This document shows, in pieces, positions 1 through 9,301 of a DNA stretch of 35,973 nt. Under the pieces are notes generated by a model. It did not search any database. It had not been told where the DNA came from and saw nothing but the letters and a program-made list of their open reading frames with translations. The DNA lies in contig JAQUSF010000024.1 of NCBI GenBank assembly GCA_028715215.1, positions 1-35,973 of the forward strand, in the 5' to 3' direction. Every line of letters starts with the position of its first letter. Within the stretch, counting starts at the first letter, position 1. The position numbers were made by a program, and so were the translations under genes. The stretch comes from Candidatus Zixiibacteriota bacterium (GTDB lineage Bacteria; Zixibacteria; MSB-5A5; GN15; FEB-12).

Positions 1-2
1 TC

Positions 3-854
3 GGTGACCCGCTTTTTGATATCGCTCCCGACCCAACCCCGGTCGAATACGCCGAAGCCAAGCGACAGGTCGAACTGGCCGAGGTCACTTTCAATAATAT
101 CACCCGGGAGTATGACCGGGTAAAAAGTCTGAACGAAAAAAATCTCATTTCCAACCAGGAATACGAATCAAAAATGGCCCAGTATGACGAAGCCAAACTT
201 CGTCTGAACCTGGCTCGTGAAAAACTGGCTCTTATCGAGTCCGGCCAGACGGAGGTCGCCGGTCGTAATATCGATAACATTATCAAATCCACCATCGACG
301 GGAGGGTATTGTCTCTTTTGGTCGAGGAGGGCGACCCGGTGGTACCCCTGACCTGCTATCAGGCCGGCACCGACCTGATGACGCTGGCGCGCATGGAAGA
401 ACTGGTTTTCAAAGGCTGGGTGGATGAAATCGATGTCGGCAAAATAGCCGTGAGCATGCCGGCAGAGCTGGAAATCGGCGCCCTGCCCAACGTGGTTGTG
501 ACCGGGATTATCAGTAAAATATCCCCGAAAGCGGAAAAGCGCGAAGGTTCCACCATGTTCGAGGTTGAAATCAGCCTCGACGAAAAAGGAGGAAAATATT
601 TACGCGCCGGATACAGCGCCAATGCCAATATCATCATTAACAAGCGGGAAGATGTTCTTATGGTACCGGAACGGCTGGTCACAATCAGCGATTCGACCGT
701 TTCGGTTGAAACCCAGGATACCGCCGGCATCATTACCACCAGACCGGTAACGACCGGTCTTTCGGACGGCATCAATATTGAAATTGTGAGCGGTTTGACC
801 GAAGGGGAGCTGGTGGTGGAACGTCCCCCCCGGGAAATCAAACCCTGGGATTAA
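3..854 (+). CDS. HlyD/MacA-family periplasmic adaptor subunit of an ABC/RND efflux system (5' truncated by window edge)
   Basis: The frame is open from nt 3 (GDPLFDIAPDPTPVEYAEAKRQVELAEVTFNNITREYDRVKSLNEKNLISNQEYESK...), upstream of the listed Met at 174. Coiled-coil plus barrel-sandwich pattern (STIDGRVLSLLVEEGDPV) typical of membrane fusion proteins. Directly precedes MacB-like permeases. Confidence 0.85.
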   Translation, partial: GDPLFDIAPDPTPVEYAEAKRQVELAEVTFNNITREYDRVKSLNEKNLISNQEYESKMAQYDEAKLRLNLAREKLALIESGQTEVAGRNIDNIIKSTIDGRVLSLLVEEGDPVVPLTCYQAGTDLMTLARMEELVFKGWVDEIDVGKIAVSMPAELEIGALPNVVVTGIISKISPKAEKREGSTMFEVEISLDEKGGKYLRAGYSANANIIINKREDVLMVPERLVTISDSTVSVETQDTAGIITTRPVTTGLSDGINIEIVSGLTEGELVVERPPREIKPWD

Positions 855-876
855 TTGATTATATTCCGGTTTCATC

Positions 877-2112
877 ATGTTGCCTCTGATTACCATAAAA
901 CAATTTCTCAACGACCTTCGGCGCCAGAAACTTCGAAGCCTGTTGACCATGTTCGGTATTTTCTGGGGAAGCTGCGCAATAGTGCTGCTGTTCGCCTTCA
1001 GCAAAGGTCTCGGCGATGCCCAGCTTAAATCCTCCAAGGGTATGGGGGATAATATCTGCATTTTCTGGCCGGGTTTAACCAGCAAAGAATACAAGGGTCT
1101 GTCCAAAGGAAGGCGGATCTGGCCTACCGAGGAAGATATTGAATTACTGAAAAACACGGCGGTAACAATCGGCCGGATATCTCCGGAATTTCGCCGCTGG
1201 AGTCAGTTTATCAAATATAACAAAAGCCTGACACGCAGTCCCGTAATCGGCGTCTGGCCGGAGTTCGGCCTGATGCGTAACCTCATCCCCGATATCGGAT
1301 CCCGCTTCATAAACAATATCGACCAGACCGAGCGGCGGCGGGTCGTCTTTATCGGCAATATCCTCAAAAACGACCTGTTCGGCTCAGAGAGCGCCGTCGG
1401 CAAGCAAATTCTTATAAATGACGTCCCCTTTACGGTCATCGGGGTCATGAAAGAAAAAAAACAGGATTCTTCCTACGGCGGCCGCGACAGCCGTATCGCC
1501 TATATCCCCTCCTCCACATTTCGCAATATGTACTCGACCCGTTATCTCAGTAATTTCGTGACCCAGGCGGCGGCTGATTTCACCATGGAAGACACCAAAC
1601 AGGAAATTTACAACATCATGGGCAAAAAATATCAATTCGACCCCACCGATACGCAGGCCCTGGGGACGTGGGATACTACCGAGATGTTTACCTTTCTTAA
1701 AAACTTTTTCCTGGCATTCAATTATTTCCTGGTCGGGATAGGCATAACCACACTCATAACCGGGGCAATCGGGGTATCCAATATCATGAACGTCGTCCTG
1801 GAAGAAAGAACCAAGGAAATCGGCATCAAGATGGCGCTCGGCGCCAAAAAGAGCATGATATTGTCGCAGTTCATTCTGGAAACTTTTTTAGTCACCGGCA
1901 TCGGGGGCATCCTGGGCTTTTTATTCGCCTGGTTGATTATCACCCTGATACCCTATATGAATCTTGAGGAATATATCGGCGTACCCCAAATCAATCTCCA
2001 GGTCGGCTTTTTAGTGACCGTTTTATTGGGCATGGTTGGTTTCCTGGCCGGTATTTTCCCCGCCCGGCGCGCCGCCAACCTGCAACCCGTACAGGCTTTG
2101 AAACTGTTTTGA
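877..2112 (+). CDS. ABC transporter permease, MacB/FtsX family
   Basis: N-terminal TM, MacB periplasmic-core-like region (FTVIGVMKEKK), C-terminal FtsX signature (NIMNVVLEERTKEIGIKMALGAKKSMILSQF...FPARRAANLQPVQAL). Confidence 0.9.
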   Translation: MLPLITIKQFLNDLRRQKLRSLLTMFGIFWGSCAIVLLFAFSKGLGDAQLKSSKGMGDNICIFWPGLTSKEYKGLSKGRRIWPTEEDIELLKNTAVTIGRISPEFRRWSQFIKYNKSLTRSPVIGVWPEFGLMRNLIPDIGSRFINNIDQTERRRVVFIGNILKNDLFGSESAVGKQILINDVPFTVIGVMKEKKQDSSYGGRDSRIAYIPSSTFRNMYSTRYLSNFVTQAAADFTMEDTKQEIYNIMGKKYQFDPTDTQALGTWDTTEMFTFLKNFFLAFNYFLVGIGITTLITGAIGVSNIMNVVLEERTKEIGIKMALGAKKSMILSQFILETFLVTGIGGILGFLFAWLIITLIPYMNLEEYIGVPQINLQVGFLVTVLLGMVGFLAGIFPARRAANLQPVQALKLF

Positions 2113-2118
2113 GAAATT

Positions 2119-3366
2119 ATGCAACTGATAATTTTGTACAATACTTTCATCCGGGATTTTCGAAAACAAAAAAAACGAATCACCCTGACCCTTATTGCCC
2201 TGGCCTGGGGGACCATCTCCATCATGCTCCTGCTGGCGTTCGGCGAAGGACTGCACCAACAGTTGAGTATCAATCAGAAGGGCACCGGTGAAAATATCGG
2301 CATCCTCTGGTCGGGTCAGACCACCAAAGCCTACCGGGGTATGGGTAAGGGACGACGTATCTGGTTATATAAAGAAGATCCCGAATACCTGGCCGCGCAA
2401 ATCCCTGAAATTGAAACTATCGGCGGCGAATACTCCCGATGGGGAGTCCAGATACGATACCAGGACAAGGTCTTAAACGAACACGTTACCGGTATCCCTC
2501 CCTGTTACCGGGAAATCCGCAATCATATCCCCCAGGAAGGCGGCCGCATGATAAACCGGATTGATATGGATGAAAAACGCCGGGTGGTCTTTCTGGGTTC
2601 CAATTTAAAAAAACGCATGTTCGAAGATGAGGACCCTATCGGCAAACAGATTTTACTCAACGAAATCCCCTTTACCGTAATCGGGATAATGATTGAAAAA
2701 ATACAAATGGGCAATTACGAGGGTATGGATGAGGATGTAGCGGCTATTCCGGCCACCACCTTTAAAGCCATCTTCGGCGACCTGTACCTCGATTATATCG
2801 TTTACCGGGCATACCACCCAGACCAGATGGCCGAGATTGAGAAAAAAATTTATCGTGCCCTTGGCGTAAAATATAACTTTGACCCCACCGATGACCGGGC
2901 TATCTCCATCTGGGATATCGCCTCCAGTTCCCGGGAGTTCAACAATATGATGCTGGGGATAAAGATATTCCTGGGCATTATCGGTTTTCTGACTTTGCTG
3001 GTAGCCGGGGTCGGGGTTGCCAATATCATGTACGTATCCATCAAGGAGCGCACCCGGGAAATCGGCATCAAGATGGCGGTCGGCGCCAGAAAATCGCTGA
3101 TTCTATATCAATTTCTGGTCGAAGCCCTGATTATTACCTTCAGCGGTGGCTTCTTGGGCATGTCGCTCAGTTATATTTTGACGGAAGGCTTCAAACGCCT
3201 GCCGTTGGAGAACCAGGTTCTGGATTTTATGGGGCGACCGACGGTATCTCTGGAAATCGGCCTGGTGGTAATCACTATCCTGGGAATTTTAGGCCTGGTT
3301 TCCGGCATATTCCCGGCTATGAGAGCGGCTTCGACCAATCCGGTAGAATCGCTGAGATATGAATAA
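2119..3366 (+). CDS. ABC transporter permease, MacB/FtsX family (paralogue of the preceding gene)
   Basis: Same architecture; NIMYVSIKERTREIGIKMAVGARKSLILYQFLVEALIITFSGG...FPAMRAASTNPVESL. Confidence 0.9.
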   Translation: MQLIILYNTFIRDFRKQKKRITLTLIALAWGTISIMLLLAFGEGLHQQLSINQKGTGENIGILWSGQTTKAYRGMGKGRRIWLYKEDPEYLAAQIPEIETIGGEYSRWGVQIRYQDKVLNEHVTGIPPCYREIRNHIPQEGGRMINRIDMDEKRRVVFLGSNLKKRMFEDEDPIGKQILLNEIPFTVIGIMIEKIQMGNYEGMDEDVAAIPATTFKAIFGDLYLDYIVYRAYHPDQMAEIEKKIYRALGVKYNFDPTDDRAISIWDIASSSREFNNMMLGIKIFLGIIGFLTLLVAGVGVANIMYVSIKERTREIGIKMAVGARKSLILYQFLVEALIITFSGGFLGMSLSYILTEGFKRLPLENQVLDFMGRPTVSLEIGLVVITILGILGLVSGIFPAMRAASTNPVESLRYE

Positions 3367-3390
3367 CGTTCTTTTTCGGAGTTAGTAACA

Positions 3391-4074
3391 ATGATAATTA
3401 TGCATGATATTATTAAAACTTACATTACCGGCCAGGTAACATTTCAAGCTCTTCGCGGCATCAACCTGCACATTAAAAAAGGCGAGTTCGTCGCTATCGT
3501 TGGTCCTTCGGGTTCCGGTAAATCGACGCTTATGAATATCGCCGGTTGTCTGGATATCCCGACCAGAGGAAGTTATCTTCTGGACGGAAAGCAGGTAAGC
3601 GCATTTAACTCCAACCAGCTGGCGGAAATCCGCAATAAAAAAGTCGGCTTCGTCTTCCAGGCTTTTAACCTTCTGCCTTATGCCACGGCCTATGAGAATG
3701 TCGAGGTACCGCTGTTATTTGCCGGCGTCAACCGCCGTAAGCGTAAAGAGCGCATCACCCGGCTACTGGGACAGGTGGGGCTGGCGGAGAAAGCCGCCAA
3801 TAAACCGACCGAAATGTCCGGCGGGGAAATGCAAAGAGTCGCCATCGCCCGCGCCCTAGCCAACGAACCGGATATCATCCTCGCCGATGAACCGACCGGC
3901 AACCTGGACAGCAAATCCGGTCAACAGATTGTCAATATTTTTCACGAATTGTGGAAAATGGGCAAAACCGTCCTCATCATCACCCATGACAGCAATATCG
4001 CCGGGCGGGTGGAACGCATTATACAATTAAAAGATGGCCAGATTGAAAACTCCCACTCACCGGCGGCAGTTTAA
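3391..4074 (+). CDS. ABC transporter ATP-binding protein, MacB/LolD type
   Basis: Walker [10 protein letters not shown], signature [37 protein letters not shown]-loop ITHD. Confidence 0.95.
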   Translation: MIIMHDIIKTYITGQVTFQALRGINLHIKKGEFVAIVGPSGSGKSTLMNIAGCLDIPTRGSYLLDGKQVSAFNSNQLAEIRNKKVGFVFQAFNLLPYATAYENVEVPLLFAGVNRRKRKERITRLLGQVGLAEKAANKPTEMSGGEMQRVAIARALANEPDIILADEPTGNLDSKSGQQIVNIFHELWKMGKTVLIITHDSNIAGRVERIIQLKDGQIENSHSPAAV

Positions 4075-5540
4075 TTACCATCCTTCTTATCATCTTCCCG
4101 CGGTGTCAAAAGACTGAAGAAAATAACGGCCAGGAAAGCCAGCATAAAAGCGGGCACCAGTTCATAGACGGCGTTTTTCAAAAAAGCCACTTCGCGCCAG
4201 ATAACCGCCACCACCGAGCCGGTAACCAAACCGGCGATGGCGCCGGCTTTATTGGCCCGCTTCCATAAAAGCCCCAGGATAACCACCGGTCCGAAAGCCG
4301 CCCCCATTACACCCCAGGCGTAGAGCACCAGGTGAAAAATAACCCGGTTTTCTGTGAGGGCAAAAAAGATGGCTAAAACTGCCAGCCCGACCAGCACCAG
4401 GCGGTCAAGACGCTGGTAATAACGGATATTCTTTGCCGTTACCATCTCGGGTTTATCCAGTTGCCCGCGGGCAAAAATATCACGGGAAATCGTTGAAGAA
4501 ACGACTATCAACTGCGAATCGGCCGTGGAGCAGATGGCGGCGACAATCGCGGCAATAACGAAGCCGCCGATTATCGGCGGCAGAAGTTCACTGCAGGCCA
4601 GGGGTAATGCCTGCTCGGGGTCGGCCAGACTGCCGTAGTGAACGCGGGAAAAAAGCCCGAAAAAAACCGCTCCCACATAAACCAGTACCATCCACACCAA
4701 TGCAATAACGCCTCCCTGTGTAATCGTACCTTTGTCCCTGGCGGCCATAAACCGCGACAAAACTTGTGGCTGACCGGGATAACCCAGACCGATACCCAGA
4801 AGCCCAACGATAAAACCAAGCATGACAAACCCGGTTTTCCCCGCCGAAAAATTCAACAGGTCGGGGGAAACTTCCTTCAACGACGCTAGAAAAACAGAAT
4901 AACCGCCGATTTCCCCCAGCATGATAAGCGGCATGAAGATTAATGCGATGACCATGAATGAAGCTTGAACCACATCAGTCCAGCAGATAGCACGGAAACC
5001 GCCCGTAACAGTATAGGTGAGAATAATAAACGCCCCCGCCAGGACACCCAGCCAGTACGGCAGAGAAAAGACGGCTTCGAAAGCTTTCCCGGCGGCATTC
5101 ATCTGAGCGGCTACATAACCCAGCATGGATATTGTTATTATTATTACCGGAATATACAAAAGAGCTTTTGATTTTTTACCGAAACGATAACTCAGGTACT
5201 GCGGCACGGTGACCGCTCCGTATTCTTTAGTCTTTTGGCGCAGCTTTTCGGCAATTACCAGCCAGTTGAACAGGTAACCGGCGGCTATTCCGGGGACAAT
5301 CCAGAAAGCCGCCACACCAAATAAATAAGCCTCACCCACCAAGCCCAGCATAACCCAGCCGGATTCGGAACTGGCGGAGGCGGAAAGGGCCGATACCCAG
5401 GGACCGAGTTCACGATTAGCCAGAACAAAATCATCAGTGGTTTTTTTTCGCCAGCGAGCTGAATAAAGACCGATTAAAATTATCGCCGCAGAATATACGA
5501 TAAAGGACAAAAACAATGAAACTTCAGAATTCACCCTCAA
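4071..5540 (-). CDS. putP: Sodium/solute (proline-type) symporter, SSS family
   Basis: 489 aa polytopic protein; TTDDFVLANRELGPWVSALSASASSESGWVMLGLVGEAY, CSTADSQLIVVSSTISRDIF; typical PutP-like. Substrate inferred only. Confidence 0.85.
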   Translation of the reverse strand: MRVNSEVSLFLSFIVYSAAIILIGLYSARWRKKTTDDFVLANRELGPWVSALSASASSESGWVMLGLVGEAYLFGVAAFWIVPGIAAGYLFNWLVIAEKLRQKTKEYGAVTVPQYLSYRFGKKSKALLYIPVIIITISMLGYVAAQMNAAGKAFEAVFSLPYWLGVLAGAFIILTYTVTGGFRAICWTDVVQASFMVIALIFMPLIMLGEIGGYSVFLASLKEVSPDLLNFSAGKTGFVMLGFIVGLLGIGLGYPGQPQVLSRFMAARDKGTITQGGVIALVWMVLVYVGAVFFGLFSRVHYGSLADPEQALPLACSELLPPIIGGFVIAAIVAAICSTADSQLIVVSSTISRDIFARGQLDKPEMVTAKNIRYYQRLDRLVLVGLAVLAIFFALTENRVIFHLVLYAWGVMGAAFGPVVILGLLWKRANKAGAIAGLVTGSVVAVIWREVAFLKNAVYELVPAFMLAFLAVIFFSLLTPREDDKKDGN

Positions 5541-5711
5541 ACTCCTATATTTTATATCAAACTCCTGTTAAAAAAAAGCGGAGAATATGCGTAAGTCAAT
5601 AAAAAATAAACAGTTAAGCGAACAAGGGGAGAACCCTAAGAATATCAAAAAAACGAAAAAAAATGTTGACAAAAAAAATAAATATATTAATTTATTATCG
5701 ATTGTCCCCCT

Positions 5712-5761
5712 AAACCCTGCCTGTCATCCCTCCCTGTGTGCTCAATCCTCAGGCAGGGTTT
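5712..5761. repeat. Perfect 12-bp inverted repeat (AAACCCTGCCTG / CAGGCAGGGTTT) with 26-nt loop; possible structured leader, small RNA or terminator-like element
   Basis: Arms at 5712-5723 and 5750-5761, read directly. Lies in the ~500-nt intergenic region between the divergent symporter and protease genes, downstream of TTGACA at 5666-5671 and an AT-rich tract. Confidence 0.6.
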
Positions 5762-6048
5762 TCCTTTGCCTGTAATTCAGACGGCACCTTATCACCCTCA
5801 AGTTAAATTCGATACCGCTGATTTGCACTTGGCTCTCATACTGACCCACATTAAGCACCGGAATGTTTCCCGATTATTCCTGGAGTAAATATCACTTTTA
5901 TTCAAAATACTCCCGACTTTTCTGATGTATTTTTTGAAAAATATCCGATGTGAATCCGTCCTGTAATCAGAACTTGCCTTAAAGCGCAGATTCGAATAAA
6001 TTTAGTAATAAACAATACTTGTCGATATTACCATCCGGTAGGGGTAAA

Positions 6049-9000
6049 ATGAAGAAAGACGTCATTTCATTTTTTTTCTTTCTGTTGCTTCTGTTTTTTC
6101 AGCCTTTTATCGCTCGTGGTAACAGCGCTTCAAACCTTCAAACCGAGCCGGTAATACTGGATAAACCCGGAAATAATATTTCTGAGAAAACCAGGGCATA
6201 TTTGAACCTGAAAAAAACGCCGCTTATTAAAGTCTGGGTGTTTTTCAACGATAAGGGGATTTTCGATAAAACGGCATTTAATCGCCTTGCATCACGAATA
6301 AAGATAAACGAACATGCCCTTCAGCGCCGCGCCCGGGCCGGTGTGGACCGGGTGGTTTTTGCCGACCTTCCCGTCAACAAAGCATATATCGAAACGATAA
6401 CCCGCCTGGGCGCTTTTCATCGCCGTACCTCCCGCTGGCTGAACGCCGCCAGTTTCGAAATACCCTTGAGTCGCCTGGATGAAATAACGGCTTTACCGTT
6501 TGTCAATAGAATCAAGCCGGTGGCCGGTTTTGCAGGGCAACCGGAGATTAATAACGACAACGACATTTTTCAGCCGGATAAAAAATTAACCGGAATGTTC
6601 ACTTTCGACTACGGCCTTTCTCTCACTCAGGCGAATATGTTAAATGTACCGGCAGTTCATGACCTGGGCTATAACGGCCAGGGGATTATAATCTGCCTGA
6701 TGGATAGCGGCTTCAGGAAAACCCACGACGCCTTCGCGCAGGCTTACATTGACGGCCGGGTAATCGATGAATATGATTTTATTTTTAACGATGCCGAGGT
6801 CGGCAACGAGCCCGAAGATGACCCGTCGGCTCATAATCACGGCACCTATTGCTGGTCCGCCCTGGGAGGATTCGTGTCGGGCAGTTTAATCGGTCCGGCT
6901 TTCGGAGCCTCTTTCCTTCTGGCCAAAACCGAGGATATCCGAAGTGAAGTACCGGTGGAAGAAGACAACTGGGTGGCGGCTCTGGAATGGGCTGATTCGC
7001 TGGGGGCCGATGTTACCTCGACTTCACTCGGTTATTCGGACTGGTACAGTTGGGGCGACTTCGATGGTCAGACAGCGGTGATAACCATAGCGGCTAACAC
7101 GGCCGCATCACTGGGTATTATCGCTTGCATTTCCGCCGGTAACAAGGGTCCGAATGACGGCACCATCACCGCCCCGGCTGATGCCTTTGATATTCTGGCT
7201 GTCGGGGCAGTTAATTCTTACGAGTCTATCGCCGGTTTTTCTTCCCGAGGACCTACGGCTGACGGTCGGTTAAAACCCGAAGTCTGCGCCATGGGGGTAA
7301 ATACTTATTGCGCCAACAGCATCAATGATAGCGACTTCACTTATAAAAGCGGCACTTCGCTGGCCTGTCCGCTCATTGCCGGCGCCGCCGGAGCCCTTCT
7401 TTCCGCCCGCCCGGAAATGACTTCGTGGCAAATTCGTAAAGCCCTCATGAAATCAGCCGACCGGGCAACTAATCCCGATAATACATATGGCTATGGCATT
7501 ATCGACCTCCATGCCACCCTTACTTTTGAGGACCTCTGCGGCGATGTCAATGACGACGGTACCCTGACCGTGCAGGATTTCGAGTACTTCGTTGCTTACC
7601 TATATCAGAACGGTCCTCACCCGCCTTTTAGGGAGTCTGCCGATGTCGACTATCTGCCCGGCCTGACCAATCACGACGCCCAGTTCCTGGCTGATTACTT
7701 CTTCGTCGCCGGTGCCTATGAGCCCGGGTGCCTGCCCTATGCCGATACCGTCCTGCCAATCTCCGACGATACAATAACGATATCAAATAATCTCGTCTTA
7801 CCCGGTAGTAACACTGCTCGCGTAGATTTGAAACTAACCGCGGTGAACGCCATTAAGGGGCTGGCATTCCCCTTCTCCTACAGTTGCTCCACATCTTCAG
7901 TATATTGTGATTCGGTCAGTTTTACCGGCTCCCGTTACGCCGGCTACGTCCATAAATACGGCTGTCTTGATTCAAATAAACGCAAGGGTGCAATCGGTCT
8001 TATCAACACCGGGGAAACGGTTCCCCAACCGGGCGAAGGCTTATTGGTTTCACTTTATTTCACCCTTACCCCCTCGGTTGATACGCAATATATATTAATC
8101 GATACCGCTTCATTTACACCCGGAGACATACCCGTCATTACCCGGCGGACCTCGGTCCTGGAAGCCCTTATTCCGGTTATTCAGGCTCGGGGAGCTTATG
8201 TCGACCCGGTTGTTCATGTCATGACCTCGGGTAATGATAGTACCGGCGATGGCCACCTTTTTAATCCTTATGCCACCATCCAGAAAGCGGTGGACGAAGC
8301 CCGCAACGGCGATACCGTAATGGTGCATGATGGCCTTTATCGGGGTGACAACAACAAAACCATTAACTTTAAATATAAAAGGCTGGTCATTAAATCCCAG
8401 AATGGTCCGGAAAAGACCATTATCGATTGCCAGGGCGAAAATTGGGCTTTTCTTATCAATAACGGCGATGACACCACCACCGTTATCGAAGGTTTTACGA
8501 TTACCAATGGTTCGTCGGTTGTTGTGGGCGGGATAAGGTGCGAGTCGTCTTCCTCGCCCCTCATTAAAAACTGTATTTTCAGTAACAATGCCGGTCTGGG
8601 AAGCGCTATTTACTGCAACAGTTCTTCGCCGGTAATAAAAAATTGTACCTTCATTCATAACGGCACCCCCGGTTTGAACCCGGGTGGGGTAGTATATTGT
8701 ACCGGTGAAGCCGCTCCTGAAATCAGGAATTGCATTTTGGCCTTTAATTCACCGGGTACTGCCGTTTACTGCCGGAACACCCTCAACCCGTCGCAATTAA
8801 GCTGCACCGACATATACGGCAATTTCGATGGCGACTGGGTCGACTGTCTTGAGGGGTCACTCGATGTAAACGGGAATTTCTCGGGCGACCCTCTTTTCTG
8901 CAATTCCCTGAACAATAATTTTCATATCATCAGCACTTCCCCCTGCGCCCCGTTTAGAAACAGCTGTGGTATTCTCATCGGGGCTCTGAATATCGATACC

Positions 9001-9237
9001 GGCTGTCAGCGCTGTTGTTTCGGGTTAGCCGGCAACAGCGACTGTTCCGAGAACGACGTACCTGATGTCTCCGACATCTTCACTCTGATAGAGCATCTTT
9101 ACCTGAACCACCTTCCCCTGTGCTGTCCTGAGGAGGCCGACAGCGACGGCAGCGGTGGACCGCCTGACATTTCCGATATTACCCGCTTAATCGATTATCT
9201 TTTCCTGTCGCACACTCCGCCGGCCTGGTGCCGTTGA
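6049..9237 (+). CDS. Secreted subtilisin-like (S8) serine protease with dockerin-like, cohesin-like and parallel beta-helix regions
   Basis: Start at ATG 6049 preferred (RBS-like AGGGG; signal peptide MKKDVISFFFFLLLLFFQPFIARG) over 6019. S8 motifs: IICLMDSGF (Asp), HNHGTYCWSALGG (His), YKSGTSLACPLIAGAAGA (Ser). Dockerin-like CGDVNDDGTLTVQDFEYFVAYL and C-terminal DVPDVSDIFTLIEHLYL...SDGSGGPPDISDITRLIDYLFL. Beta-helix NPYATIQKAVDEARNGDTVMVHDGLY...NCIFSNNAGLGSAIYC. Confidence 0.88.
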   Translation: MKKDVISFFFFLLLLFFQPFIARGNSASNLQTEPVILDKPGNNISEKTRAYLNLKKTPLIKVWVFFNDKGIFDKTAFNRLASRIKINEHALQRRARAGVDRVVFADLPVNKAYIETITRLGAFHRRTSRWLNAASFEIPLSRLDEITALPFVNRIKPVAGFAGQPEINNDNDIFQPDKKLTGMFTFDYGLSLTQANMLNVPAVHDLGYNGQGIIICLMDSGFRKTHDAFAQAYIDGRVIDEYDFIFNDAEVGNEPEDDPSAHNHGTYCWSALGGFVSGSLIGPAFGASFLLAKTEDIRSEVPVEEDNWVAALEWADSLGADVTSTSLGYSDWYSWGDFDGQTAVITIAANTAASLGIIACISAGNKGPNDGTITAPADAFDILAVGAVNSYESIAGFSSRGPTADGRLKPEVCAMGVNTYCANSINDSDFTYKSGTSLACPLIAGAAGALLSARPEMTSWQIRKALMKSADRATNPDNTYGYGIIDLHATLTFEDLCGDVNDDGTLTVQDFEYFVAYLYQNGPHPPFRESADVDYLPGLTNHDAQFLADYFFVAGAYEPGCLPYADTVLPISDDTITISNNLVLPGSNTARVDLKLTAVNAIKGLAFPFSYSCSTSSVYCDSVSFTGSRYAGYVHKYGCLDSNKRKGAIGLINTGETVPQPGEGLLVSLYFTLTPSVDTQYILIDTASFTPGDIPVITRRTSVLEALIPVIQARGAYVDPVVHVMTSGNDSTGDGHLFNPYATIQKAVDEARNGDTVMVHDGLYRGDNNKTINFKYKRLVIKSQNGPEKTIIDCQGENWAFLINNGDDTTTVIEGFTITNGSSVVVGGIRCESSSSPLIKNCIFSNNAGLGSAIYCNSSSPVIKNCTFIHNGTPGLNPGGVVYCTGEAAPEIRNCILAFNSPGTAVYCRNTLNPSQLSCTDIYGNFDGDWVDCLEGSLDVNGNFSGDPLFCNSLNNNFHIISTSPCAPFRNSCGILIGALNIDTGCQRCCFGLAGNSDCSENDVPDVSDIFTLIEHLYLNHLPLCCPEEADSDGSGGPPDISDITRLIDYLFLSHTPPAWCR

Positions 9238-9251
9238 GAGTCAATAAAAAA

Positions 9252-9290
9252 AACCGCCCTTAGCGAGCGGTTCCAAATATTATTTTTTAC
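9252..9290. terminator. Bidirectional terminator-like hairpin between convergent genes
   Basis: AACCGC (9252-9257) / GCGGTT (9267-9272), 9-nt loop, A-run on the left and T-rich tract on the right; lies between stops at 9237 and 9302. Confidence 0.6.
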
Positions 9291-9301
9291 CTTAATATAT
9301 A

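Noticed and set aside
359-841. Long antisense ORFs (e.g. 359-841 -, 8110-8658 -, 16138-16755 -, 19995-20564 +, 26829-27527 +, 28534-29133 +, 35368-35883 +)
   Set aside because: Each lies opposite a confidently identified coding gene, translates to low-complexity or family-less sequence, and is best explained by codon-bias shadow in a GC-rich third-position frame.
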